NCBI GenBank assembly: GCA_027451625.1
Contig: DAIDIY010000038.1
Coordinates: 1-37,893, forward strand
Direction: 5' to 3'
Source: Candidatus Daviesbacteria bacterium
GTDB lineage: Bacteria; Patescibacteriota; Microgenomatia; Daviesbacterales; UBA10151
Length of the DNA stretch: 37,893 nt
Under the pieces are notes generated by a model that saw only the letters and a list, made by a program, of their open reading frames with translations, made no database searches and was not told where the DNA came from. This document shows, piece by piece, positions 14,098-22,007 of the stretch. Position numbers and translations under genes: made by a program. Every line of letters starts with the position of its first letter. The stretch's first letter is position 1.

Positions 14098-14655
14098 ATG
14101 CGTCGGAGAGTAATTTGGGCCTTAATCCCCACAACTGTGGTAATTTTAATACAGCTATTTCTCAATCAAAACCATTCTGTGGCTAATCAACTAACTCTTG
14201 CAACACCAACAATACTTTCATTATCTCCTGAGTCCAGTATTATTTTGTCAGCATGTGTATAAAAATATGGTTTACCTGATCCAAACTGTACTCCAGGAGT
14301 CGTGGCTGAGACTGATACATACACTGTTTGCCATAGGTCTACTAAAAACATCAGACCTCCTGTTTCATATACTGATAATTTGAAAGTTGAACAGATAAAA
14401 GCGTATGGATACTCTCATACCAATACTAAAGATTATGAGGAAGACCACTTAATCTCTTTAGAGTTAGGAGGATCACCAACAGACCCTAAGAACTTGTGGC
14501 CTGAGCCAAGAAAAACTATAGCTCCTTCAGGAGAAGCTTCTGAAGATAAGGACAAAATAGAAAATCTCTGTCATGAAAAAGTTTGTTCTGGTGAGATTCA
14601 GCTTTCTGATGCCCAGAAACAAATAGCTAGCAACTGGAAAACTGCTTGTCAGTAA
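14098..14655 (+). pseudogene. Secreted HNH-like protein gene with in-frame TAA
   Basis: From ATG 14098 the frame gives a signal peptide (MRRRVIWALIPTTVVILIQL), a linker, then TAA as codon 55 (14260-14262). It continues without shift as KYGLPDPNCTPGVV, IRPPVSYTDNLKVEQI, EEDHLISLELGGSPTDPKNL and WPEP, to TAA at 14653-14655. The DH....LGG....NLWPEP block resembles HNH-type sites and a common secreted family that usually begins exactly at the YGLPDP..TPG region, so the part after the stop is the complete mature domain. GTG 14302 could make a shorter cytoplasmic form lacking the first cysteine. Most likely a recent nonsense mutation (CAA to TAA is one change). Confidence 0.7.
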
Positions 14656-14731
14656 TTTATTCTCCTTTTATCTTAAAAAATAGATTCGCTTTTTGGTAAA
14701 ATTTAAGCCATATCCTTTAGTCCATAAGTTC

Positions 14732-15061
14732 TTATCTGCTTTTTAAGGGAGTTCTAAAATGAATATATTCTACTGTTTGAGGATATTCATTTTTTGTTTT
14801 TCGAGATAATCCAGCGTTATTTATCCCATCTTTTAATAAATTAACTTTCATAATACTATCGTTTCCCCAGAAAAAATAATCAACAGACTCTCCATCTATT
14901 CCTATAACAACTCCTATACCCCGGTTTCGACCTTCTGTCCTATTACCGTCATTATCTAAAATGAGTTCATGATCAGATACACGGACAAAAGTTCCTGGAA
15001 CAAGAGGAGTCACTTTTATCGGCAAACCTTTGACATCAACTCTATCAATTTCAACAGCCAT
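14732..15061 (-). CDS. Uncharacterised small protein (109 aa)
   Basis: No family recognised. Beta-rich with a Gly/Asp turn pattern (PGTFVRVSDHELILDNDGN, GIGVVIGIDGESVDYFFWGN). This looks like a small SH3- or barrel-like fold, by pattern only. No signal peptide. ATG 15061 has TATATT (15068-15073) 6 nt upstream and no Shine-Dalgarno sequence. Convergent with the broken HNH-like gene. Soluble; role unknown. Confidence 0.6.
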   Translation of the reverse strand: MAVEIDRVDVKGLPIKVTPLVPGTFVRVSDHELILDNDGNRTEGRNRGIGVVIGIDGESVDYFFWGNDSIMKVNLLKDGINNAGLSRKTKNEYPQTVEYIHFRTPLKSR

Positions 15062-15280
15062 AACTTTAATATATTTGTTAAATTATATTTCTTAAATTGA
15101 CTATTGATTGGATTGTAGTGCATTTCCTACTTTAAAGTAAATGCTAAAAACAAAGCTGGGATGAAGAAATTAGGTCAACTTTATACCTTTTGTCAAAATT
15201 TTCTTAGATTAAGGCATAAAATTCGCAAAATAAAAATTAAATTTTACTCTCCTTCAATATAAATATAATTTATTACTAAC

Positions 15281-15718
15281 TCAGTTACCATGTAAGAATC
15301 GTCTTAGATTATTCAAAAACGTCGGTTGTACAGATTCTCTTCTGTGGATATCAAAAAAATGTCCCATTAAATTAAATGGACCATCATCAGTAAAGATCAT
15401 ATAACGTAAATCTCCTGTCAGATTTTCAATTCTCTCTTTTTCTTTTTCGTTCAAGTCTTGAGTTTTTGTATACCATTCAAGATACGCAGTGAGAGGATGA
15501 CAACTTGACAACCTGGAAAGAAGGTCATCTATATCAGCACTCCTACCTCCTTGGGCTAGTCTTATCTCTTCTACTAAAGATAAAATCCGCAATCTTTCAT
15601 CAGAAGTAGCTTTTCTCTCTACATAAAATTTAGAAGGATCCTCTATCAACTCTTGCGGAGTGGGAACATATTTTCTATCAACTTCTATAATATATTCAAA
15701 TTCTCGATCTTTAACCAT
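15281..15718 (-). CDS. Uncharacterised protein (145 aa)
   Basis: No family recognised. Helical and strongly charged (ERLRILSLVEEIRLAQGG, KTQDLNEKEKERIENLTGDL), no membrane segment or signal. It ends in TGA, one of only three such stops here. ATG 15718 has TATTAT (15725-15730) 6 nt upstream. A 20-bp near-palindrome lies about 80 bp upstream (15799-15818). Role unknown. Confidence 0.6.
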   Translation of the reverse strand: MVKDREFEYIIEVDRKYVPTPQELIEDPSKFYVERKATSDERLRILSLVEEIRLAQGGRSADIDDLLSRLSSCHPLTAYLEWYTKTQDLNEKEKERIENLTGDLRYMIFTDDGPFNLMGHFFDIHRRESVQPTFLNNLRRFLHGN

Positions 15719-15798
15719 GAGCTTATAATAAAAAAGATGGGTCTTTGAAGTAAAGACTTGATTATTTTGAAATAATTGCTACTTGAGTACTATTTATC

Positions 15799-15818
15799 CT
15801 CTTAATACATATTAAGAG
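15799..15818. terminator. Palindromic hairpin CTCTTAATA-ca-TATTAAGAG
   Basis: Perfect 9-bp arms (15799-15807 and 15810-15818) around CA, followed on the plus strand by TTTTTAT. It has the shape of an intrinsic terminator for plus-strand RNA, but both flanking genes are on the minus strand, so an operator is as likely. Low GC makes the RNA hairpin weak. Confidence 0.4.
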
Positions 15819-15879
15819 TTTTTATAACAATAAAACCTTCTTTGCATAAATCATGCAAAATCTATTTCAATTTAGATAT

Positions 15880-16227
15880 TTAAAAATCAGATAAATACGC
15901 TTGTAAAGCAATCGCATTGTTGTGCTTTTCATCTCTTGCTCCGTAGACTAGAGTTAGATTACCTCTCTCTTGCAACTCTTTAAGCTTTAATAACTCAATC
16001 TTTTTCTCTTTTAACTCTTCGTAGTACCTTTTTTTAAACTCCTCCCATTTATTAGGGTCATGCCCAAACCATTTACGAAGATCATCCGAGGGTGCTATCT
16101 CTTTGAGCCAAAATTCAACATTAGCTTTTCTCTTACTAAGTCCTCGTGGCCAAAGTCTATCAATCAATACTCTTGTTCCATCTGATGCACCAGGCTCTTC
16201 ATAAACTCTTTTTATCTTAACTTCCAT
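15880..16227 (-). CDS. DUF488 family protein (YeaO-like, 115 aa)
   Basis: Matches DUF488 along its whole length: IKRVYEEP, TRVLIDRLWPRGLSKRKANV, WLKEIAPSDDLRKWFGHDP, WEEFKKRYYEEL and the closing TLVYGARDEKHNNA. The family is small, cytoplasmic and without an established reaction. ATG 16227 (MEVKIKRVYEEP) is preferred over 16245 because TTAACA-17-TAAAAC ends 8 nt upstream and the family usually begins at this point. Single gene between unknown neighbours. Confidence 0.9.
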   Translation of the reverse strand: MEVKIKRVYEEPGASDGTRVLIDRLWPRGLSKRKANVEFWLKEIAPSDDLRKWFGHDPNKWEEFKKRYYEELKEKKIELLKLKELQERGNLTLVYGARDEKHNNAIALQAYLSDF

Positions 16228-16235
16228 ACTATTTA

Positions 16236-16264
16236 GTTTTACCATATCTAAAGATTATTGTTAA
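16236..16264 (-). promoter_or_regulatory. Promoter of the DUF488 gene
   Basis: TTAACA (16259-16264), 17-bp spacer, TAAAAC (16236-16241), 8 nt to ATG 16227. Confidence 0.5.
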
Positions 16265-16305
16265 TTTAGTAAATTGCTCTTTTCTTAGTATCCAAAAACG
16301 AGTGG

Positions 16306-16311
16306 TATAAT
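16306..16311 (+). promoter_or_regulatory. -10 box of the 158-aa secreted protein gene
   Basis: TATAAT ending 6 nt before the ATG at 16318; -35 weak. Confidence 0.45.
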
Positions 16312-16317
16312 TACGAT

Positions 16318-16794
16318 ATGCACTTTTTAATTAGTAAAATTACTTATATAGTCGCAGCATTTAGTACAACAATTTTACTTATAATACCCAAGCCCGCACA
16401 TTTTAATCCCCATAATCAACAGGCAAATCCTGCTTCGAATGAATCTACTTCAAGCTCAAATCTATCAGATTTGAACTATCTCATAATCTCTGGGAGTGCT
16501 ACGTACTTAGGAATGAGTGTCCATTATAATATTGAGACATTAAAAACCGGAGGTAATATTACAGGAACCGTCGGTGGTTTATGCTCTGGAACTACCCAAG
16601 GAAATTATAGCGGAGGTGAAGGTGGATCGATTAAAGGCAAGGCAACAGCAGTTTGCGGAGTAGGAATTATTAAACAGAATATAAATATCGGCTATACCGG
16701 AAGGTTATTTCCCCAAAAAAGAGTTGTACAAATAAATTGGCAAGGTAGTATTCCTCAACTAGGAAACCACGGATCTTTTTCTTATAACTACTAA
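16318..16794 (+). CDS. Secreted or surface-anchored uncharacterised protein (158 aa)
   Basis: Residues 5-25 form a hydrophobic signal/anchor (ISKITYIVAAFSTTILLIIP). A Ser/Asn-rich linker follows to residue 50. The rest is Gly-rich and beta-like, with repeated strands (YLIISGSATYLGMSVHYNI, GGNITGTVGGLCSGTTQGN, GGSIKGKATAVCGVGI). The two cysteines (about 84 and 116) may form a disulfide outside the cell. No family recognised. Convergent with the histidine phosphatase gene (18 bp between stops). Confidence 0.65.
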   Translation: MHFLISKITYIVAAFSTTILLIIPKPAHFNPHNQQANPASNESTSSSNLSDLNYLIISGSATYLGMSVHYNIETLKTGGNITGTVGGLCSGTTQGNYSGGEGGSIKGKATAVCGVGIIKQNINIGYTGRLFPQKRVVQINWQGSIPQLGNHGSFSYNY

Positions 16795-16812
16795 TTTCTA
16801 ACTTAAAATAAA

Positions 16813-17448
16813 TTACTCCTCAAGGTGCAGATGGTCATTTAGATAAACTATCCCCCAACTCTTCCTTGTTTCATTGAACTCCAGTAAAGATATTCCGGTA
16901 TTAGCGATATTTATACCTAAAAACAGATTCAAACAATCCGAATCACAATATTTATCTCCCAAGATAGCAGAAACTATAAAACCTCTAATAAAAGCTGAGT
17001 GAGTGACGACAAGTATATTTTTACCTCGATAATCATCTACAATCAACTCTATAAACTTTCCTGCTCTTTGAATTATATCCCGAAGAGATTCACCCTCTCC
17101 TCTAAATTTCCAATCCAAATCTCCCCAATTGTTCTTTAGATCTTTCTCATATTCCTTTTGTATTTCGTCATCTAAGGTAATACCATGCAGTGCCGGACTG
17201 TGCTCTTTTTCTTGTATTCCAGAAATAATCTTAAATGGTTTGCCAATCTCTGTGGATATAATCTCAGCTGTTTCTTTAGCCCGAATCCACTCACTTGATA
17301 AGATCATATCTAATGACTCTTTATTTAATCTAATCGCCGCAGCCTTAGCTTGTAATACTCCTTTTTCACTTAATAACGAATAAGGATACTGCCTTCTATT
17401 TGACTCTGATTCTTTGGTTCGTCCATGTCTTACTAAAAATACCTTCAT
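16813..17448 (-). CDS. Histidine phosphatase family protein (211 aa)
   Basis: Phosphoglycerate-mutase-like fold. LVRHGRTKES holds the phospho-accepting H8, RAKETAEII contributes the conserved R56, the EKEHSPALHG loop follows, and VVTHSAFIRG holds the second catalytic H150. Length is normal for single-domain phosphatases (about 200). Its substrate cannot be told apart among phosphosugars, nucleotides or cobalamin intermediates. ATG 17448 has TTGATT-17-TATAAT ending 10 nt upstream. Divergent from the gene at 17542 across a 93-bp shared promoter region. Confidence 0.9.
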   Translation of the reverse strand: MKVFLVRHGRTKESESNRRQYPYSLLSEKGVLQAKAAAIRLNKESLDMILSSEWIRAKETAEIISTEIGKPFKIISGIQEKEHSPALHGITLDDEIQKEYEKDLKNNWGDLDWKFRGEGESLRDIIQRAGKFIELIVDDYRGKNILVVTHSAFIRGFIVSAILGDKYCDSDCLNLFLGINIANTGISLLEFNETRKSWGIVYLNDHLHLEE

Positions 17449-17458
17449 ACAAGTTTGT

Positions 17459-17487
17459 ATTATAAATTAACAATACTGCTCAATCAA
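17459..17487 (-). promoter_or_regulatory. Promoter of the histidine phosphatase gene
   Basis: TTGATT (17482-17487), 17-bp spacer, TATAAT (17459-17464), 10 nt to the ATG. One of the clearest leaderless promoters here. Confidence 0.65.
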
Positions 17488-17529
17488 TATAAATAATTCT
17501 ACCCCATAGTGCTTATCTTATTTTGATTG

Positions 17530-17535
17530 TATAAT
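17530..17535 (+). promoter_or_regulatory. -10 box of the 133-aa gene
   Basis: TATAAT ending 6 nt before ATG 17542; it excludes the in-frame TTG at 17527 as start. Confidence 0.5.
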
Positions 17536-17541
17536 ACGTGT

Positions 17542-17943
17542 ATGCATATTGAAAGACTAAAAAAAGCTGGCTCAGAATTTATAGATAATATATTTGGGGG
17601 AAAAGTTGATGGTTTCATTGCAGAGATAAAATATGACAGGAAAGCTCCTTTTGTTCATCTTCTGGTTGAGACCGAAAATAGACATCTTAGGCATATAATC
17701 AAGCCATACTATTTCATTGAATTATACTCATGGACTATCAGACTAGATGGAAACTGTATCGATATACCTGCTTGGGAAGTCGGAAATCGTTTCCATGAAA
17801 GAGTTAGAGGTAAAGGAACAATTATTTTCCCTTGGCCTCCTTGGAATAGAGTTGAAAGAGATCCTTTTGGTCTTTCTCCAAAGACCCCTTTATCTGATAG
17901 TATTAAAGAATTACTTGACAAAAGCGGTATAAAAAGACTTTAG
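17542..17943 (+). CDS. Uncharacterised protein (133 aa)
   Basis: No family recognised. Mixed alpha/beta, soluble. Aromatic strands (FIAEIKYDRKAPFVHLLVET, YFIELYSWTIRL) lead to a Pro/Trp-rich segment (GTIIFPWPPWNRVERDPFGL) and a final helix. ATG 17542 chosen because TATAAT lies 6 nt upstream. Convergent with the phosphodiester-glycosidase-like gene (21 bp between stops). Confidence 0.65.
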   Translation: MHIERLKKAGSEFIDNIFGGKVDGFIAEIKYDRKAPFVHLLVETENRHLRHIIKPYYFIELYSWTIRLDGNCIDIPAWEVGNRFHERVRGKGTIIFPWPPWNRVERDPFGLSPKTPLSDSIKELLDKSGIKRL

Positions 17944-17964
17944 ATGAAGTATCTAATATCTTTA

Positions 17965-19200
17965 TTACTTTTTATATAAATAAAAGAAATCTTTATTATA
18001 TCCCTTAAGATATGCCTCACCGGCATCAGGCATAGTATTAAGAAGCGGCATATATGAATATTTTCCATCTCCTCTGCTTTGGTATGTGATGAATCTAACC
18101 CAAAATGGATTAATATCAAGCTGGATAGCATCGACTGCTCCAGCTGCCCGAAGAGCCATAGCCAGTGTTTGAGGTATTAAAGAATTACCAACTCCATAAA
18201 CTAAATTTCCATCTTTAGTTACTCCCAAACCAGATCTCCAAGTATACATGCTATTGGTGACTGTCCTCCCCCATGTATCACTTCCTTCTTCATTAAATGA
18301 GGTTATCACACCATCTCTTACTAAAAATGGCCCATTTTGACGGATAGATGCAACATTTTTATCTAATTTTCCTCCGTTATAATCTACAAACTTTGCTGAA
18401 CCTTGATTGGTAATAATTAAAAGCGGAATACGAGGCCTGAGAGGAACATATGTAATTTTTCCAACAATCATCCCATATTGTCCATCTCTTGCTTGAAATC
18501 CTCCATTAAAGACAGCCAGCAGCTTATTTTTTTTTTGGATATCTAAAGGAACAATACCCGGTCCGTACCTTTTATATATACCTCCCGGGTAATAAGTTCC
18601 GGCTTGATCTCCTATAGCTATCTTTTTCATATCTATCTTTACCAATGAAACGAGCGCATACGGCCTTGTCGTATCAGGACGAATAAAGGTTCGGGCCATA
18701 ACTGTTTGAGATAAGTAGCTATTTTGCAACATAGGCTGCCATACCCCTTCATTTACAAGAGATGATAATCCCAAAAACGGATGTATAGGAGATAGATTCA
18801 TTCTGGAGTTTTTTGGCGCACTGTGATGAATAGGGGAATCTGAAAGTGGAGATTGTTGGCCAAAAAAAATATACCGCCAATAACTAAGTTTATCACCCAA
18901 ATTGAAATATACCGATTCTAAAATTAAAGTATTTTTTTCTCCAATTAACGGTCTTAAAATATTATCTGCACTTTGAGCTGCCAAACTTGTATTAGTAAGT
19001 AGAACTGCAAAGATGAGAACCAATATTATTATTCTGAAATTGACTCCAAAAATTTCACCAAGAACTTCCCTTTTCTTATTTAATAAGATTTTTATCTTGC
19101 CAATAAGCTTTATAATCTGACTCTTCGTCTCAAAAGATTCTAATTTAGACTCTAAGAGAGTCTCTTCTTGATCTGTTTTCCTTATTTTTTTAGTAGACAT
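17965..19200 (-). CDS. Membrane-anchored phosphodiester glycosidase family protein (NAGPA/DUF2233-like, 411 aa)
   Basis: Residues 1-50 are charged and cytoplasmic; one transmembrane helix (FRIIILVLIFAVLLTNTSLA, 55-74) anchors it, with the large domain outside. The domain shows the NAGPA/DUF2233 pattern: AVFNGGFQARDGQYGMIV, ASIRQNGPFLVRDG, and near the end ALRAAGAVDAIQLDINPFWV. The family cleaves phosphodiester-linked sugars or acts on teichoic-acid-like polymers in characterised members. Here the substrate is unknown; a role in surface glycan trimming is inference. TTGCCA-17-CATTAT ends 6 nt before the ATG. Confidence 0.85.
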   Translation of the reverse strand: MSTKKIRKTDQEETLLESKLESFETKSQIIKLIGKIKILLNKKREVLGEIFGVNFRIIILVLIFAVLLTNTSLAAQSADNILRPLIGEKNTLILESVYFNLGDKLSYWRYIFFGQQSPLSDSPIHHSAPKNSRMNLSPIHPFLGLSSLVNEGVWQPMLQNSYLSQTVMARTFIRPDTTRPYALVSLVKIDMKKIAIGDQAGTYYPGGIYKRYGPGIVPLDIQKKNKLLAVFNGGFQARDGQYGMIVGKITYVPLRPRIPLLIITNQGSAKFVDYNGGKLDKNVASIRQNGPFLVRDGVITSFNEEGSDTWGRTVTNSMYTWRSGLGVTKDGNLVYGVGNSLIPQTLAMALRAAGAVDAIQLDINPFWVRFITYQSRGDGKYSYMPLLNTMPDAGEAYLKGYNKDFFYLYKK

Positions 19201-19206
19201 TTGTGC

Positions 19207-19235
19207 ATAATGCCAAAGAATAGATCATTTGGCAA
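19207..19235 (-). promoter_or_regulatory. Promoter of the phosphodiester-glycosidase-like gene
   Basis: TTGCCA (19230-19235), 17-bp spacer, CATTAT (19207-19212), 6 nt to ATG 19200. Confidence 0.55.
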
Positions 19236-19300
19236 GTTAGCATTAAATCTGATCTTGATTTAGATGATATAATAATTTTAAGATAAATTAAGGATAGGTT

Positions 19301-19651
19301 ATGCTCAGCACTTCACTGATCGCCCTATTAACTAATATCGTTTTCGGATTTATTGAACTTCTTTTAAGTCTTAGGTTATTACTAGTTTTTTTAGGCGCAT
19401 CAACTAAAGCTCCTTTTGTTAACTGGGTTTATATGACTTCCAATCCGCTTCTTTCTCCATTTGAAGGAATGTTTCCATCACGAACTATTCCCGTAGGATT
19501 TAACATTGATACTTCAACACTCTTTGCTTTGATCATTTACTCATTTATTGGCTACTTTTTGAAAGAATTATTAGATTATATCTCCTATCAAACTCAACGC
19601 TACAGATCCGACCGTTTTGATAGAAGTAAAAGAAATAACAATAATTATTAA
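19301..19651 (+). CDS. YggT family membrane protein (116 aa)
   Basis: Two-helix YggT layout. The first hydrophobic block (LLTNIVFGFIELLLSLRLLL) is followed by the conserved LGASTKAPFVNWVYMTSNPL and PFEGMFPS region, then a second helix (TLFALIIYSFIGYFLKELL) and a basic tail. Members are small inner-membrane proteins linked to osmotic tolerance or division in some bacteria, without a defined activity. Unlike most neighbours it has a leader: TATAAT (19268-19273) is 27 nt upstream and a partial ribosome site (AAGGATAGG) precedes the ATG. Confidence 0.88.
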   Translation: MLSTSLIALLTNIVFGFIELLLSLRLLLVFLGASTKAPFVNWVYMTSNPLLSPFEGMFPSRTIPVGFNIDTSTLFALIIYSFIGYFLKELLDYISYQTQRYRSDRFDRSKRNNNNY

Positions 19652-19780
19652 ATGGTGTCCAGAACAACTCTTTCTAAAAATTTCAAATAAAGTTAATTTT
19701 TACAGATATCGAATATCTAAAAGTATAAATTAAAGACTGCGTTTATATTAATCCAATATAACTATATTTGAAATTTTTAA

Positions 19781-20557
19781 TCAAACTTCACTTTTTCTGT
19801 CATTTTGAATAATTGTGAGAAAAATTATAAAAAGGATAATTAAAATTTCTAAAATAAGACTTACTAAACCTGTACCTACTCCAATTCCACCTAATTCGGG
19901 CGGTCTGCCAAACCAATCTGCAAAAGAGGCTCCCAAGGGCCTGGTCATAATATAGGCAGACCAGAATGAAAAAACTTCACTAAATCCAAATAACCAAAAT
20001 CCAAGTGCTGGGATAGCAATCAAAAAAATAAAAAGGAATACTGAGAGAAGATATCCTAATCCAAGCGTTGCTGCAGTCATATCCCCTACTGATGTCCCCA
20101 GTGCAAATGTCGCCATAACTGTCAGCCAATAAAAAATCTCTCTTCGAGGAGTCAAAATACTATGGATAGAAAGTGTACTTTCAGTCTTATACCAGGAAAT
20201 AAAGATAACGCTGAGCAAAATTGCAAAAAATACTGAAGAGAAAAGATATGATACTCCTAAAACTATATGCACCACATCAGCAGCCATAGTCCCAAAAATT
20301 GCTACCATAGTCACTGTTAACCAATAAATCCAAGGCGTGTATTTTTTAGATAAAAACTGAATTATAAGAGCTATACTTAAACCTACCCCTCCTAAAACGA
20401 CTGCAATCACTGGATTTATTGTATGCACTAGATAATCCGAGGTCGATTCCCCCATCGCCGTAGTTAATAATTTTATAACCCAAAAGTATACAGTTACCTC
20501 TGGAACCTTCCTTAATAGTTTAATTGAGATCAGTCTTTTTATTTTATCGAGAGTCAT
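19781..20557 (-). CDS. COG4705-type multi-pass membrane protein (258 aa)
   Basis: About eight hydrophobic helices. It carries the recurring COG4705 motif in several copies: LLTTAMGESTSDYLVH, GTMAADVVHIVLGVSYL and ALGTSVGDMTAATLGLGYL, then YIMTRPLGASFADWFGRP. This points to internal repeats of a helix pair with a conserved Gly-Asp/Ser-Asp core. Function is not established for the family. Last gene of a four-gene minus-strand operon, overlapping the DUF2079 gene by 14 bp; an AAGGATT-type site lies before its ATG. Ends in TGA. Confidence 0.85.
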   Translation of the reverse strand: MTLDKIKRLISIKLLRKVPEVTVYFWVIKLLTTAMGESTSDYLVHTINPVIAVVLGGVGLSIALIIQFLSKKYTPWIYWLTVTMVAIFGTMAADVVHIVLGVSYLFSSVFFAILLSVIFISWYKTESTLSIHSILTPRREIFYWLTVMATFALGTSVGDMTAATLGLGYLLSVFLFIFLIAIPALGFWLFGFSEVFSFWSAYIMTRPLGASFADWFGRPPELGGIGVGTGLVSLILEILIILFIIFLTIIQNDRKSEV

Positions 20558-22007
20558 AATTTTTTAATCCTTTTTTTTTAAATAAATAAAAATGGCCAAT
20601 ATGACTAATTAAAGTGTAATCTATACTCGATTGAAGTTTTTTGGCTAAATTGTAATCAAAATCTTCCCGGTTATAGTTACCAATAATTCGATTCTGATCT
20701 AAAATAGCAATAAAGTCTGCACTTAAAGCCTTACTAGGAAGATTAAAAGCATCAATGCGATGAGTGACATGGGGCCTAATGTTTCCCGATGCCGCAACTG
20801 ATGCTTGAGGAGGTATTGTCTGCAAAACTCTCTCAAATGCGATATCATCAGGTTCGACGTTATAGATAAGGCACCAACATGAAGGACTAAAGGGCAAAGG
20901 CGAATAATGGTAATCAAATCTTACAGAAACGACTAACAGTACCACTGCTAACAGATAGAGTAAAATTTGCTTATATTTTTTCGTTATTTTAAGCTTAGAG
21001 AAAATCCATGTTATATAAGACAAGGCAAAGATTGTCCCGATAACAAGTGAGGGCACAATACCGCTTACATAATGAAAATGAATAGACGACATCGCTGAAT
21101 CTTTACTCATAATATTCAAAGCCAGCTCAGGCAATGAGATTAAAACATAAGGAAATCCTAAGATGGGAATATAGGTAAATGGACGAAGAAGCAGATTATA
21201 ATAATTGAGCGAATTAGGGTTAGTGAAAAAATAACCAAAGACATCGCTTGGCCAGGGGATATACTTTAAAATTCCTTTATCATAGTGAAAATAGTAAAGT
21301 GAGTTAAAGGCCCAGTGCAAATTATCAGGGCTAAAATGTGGAATTGCTACAAATACCATCAAAAGTCCCCAACTAACACTTAGTATAGATGTCATAATCC
21401 CTATTCTCCACTCCCTAAACATTACAGCGATAATAAATCCCATCATCATCAAATCTAAAGAGATCTCCTCTTTAGTAAGGAGTGATAAAAACACAAAAAG
21501 AGCAAAAAGCTTCCATTTTTTAGTGTAGGCAAAATAAAATGCCGATATTAAAAATGGAATCGCCAAAGATACACCGTGGAAATCATAGATATTTGTCCAC
21601 TGCATCCCTGGGTTTAATAGATATACAAAGGCTAAAATTAGAGATAAAACTCTATTTTTTAAAATCTTTATACTTAAAAAATAAGTAGGGATTGCTCCTA
21701 AGGCTAAAGTTAGAGACTGAAATATCAGAAGGATCCTCACATTATCCCAAATTAGATACAAAGGGGTAAGCAGTACCAAAATCAAATCAGCGTGAATTGA
21801 AAAACGAGATATAGTACCATCAGGACCAGTCAGAGAAAAAAAATGACCATGCAAGGTATCCCAGATGGTCTGATCCATATTTGCCAAATCAAAATTTGAA
21901 GCAAATGCGTTATGTCGAAGTATTGAAAAATAACTTAAAATAAAAGCATAGGTAAAAATTAAAACTCCTAGTAAAATAATGTCCCATCTATTAATGATTG
22001 CTTTCAT
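20544..22007 (-). CDS. DUF2079 multi-pass membrane protein (487 aa)
   Basis: Ten or more transmembrane helices. The N-terminal part has the DUF2079 signature: FDLANMDQTIWDTLHGHFF followed by FSIHADLILVLLTPLYLIW. The conserved acidic-aromatic loop between helices 1 and 2 resembles GT-C-type (lipid-linked sugar) transferases; a glycosyltransferase role is the common prediction but is not shown. The C-terminal region outside the helices (residues about 380-480) is soluble (PPQASVAASGNIRPHVTHRI). It overlaps the flippase-like gene by 17 bp and the COG4705 gene by 14 bp, implying translational coupling. Confidence 0.88.
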   Translation of the reverse strand: MKAIINRWDIILLGVLIFTYAFILSYFSILRHNAFASNFDLANMDQTIWDTLHGHFFSLTGPDGTISRFSIHADLILVLLTPLYLIWDNVRILLIFQSLTLALGAIPTYFLSIKILKNRVLSLILAFVYLLNPGMQWTNIYDFHGVSLAIPFLISAFYFAYTKKWKLFALFVFLSLLTKEEISLDLMMMGFIIAVMFREWRIGIMTSILSVSWGLLMVFVAIPHFSPDNLHWAFNSLYYFHYDKGILKYIPWPSDVFGYFFTNPNSLNYYNLLLRPFTYIPILGFPYVLISLPELALNIMSKDSAMSSIHFHYVSGIVPSLVIGTIFALSYITWIFSKLKITKKYKQILLYLLAVVLLVVSVRFDYHYSPLPFSPSCWCLIYNVEPDDIAFERVLQTIPPQASVAASGNIRPHVTHRIDAFNLPSKALSADFIAILDQNRIIGNYNREDFDYNLAKKLQSSIDYTLISHIGHFYLFKKKGLKNYDSR

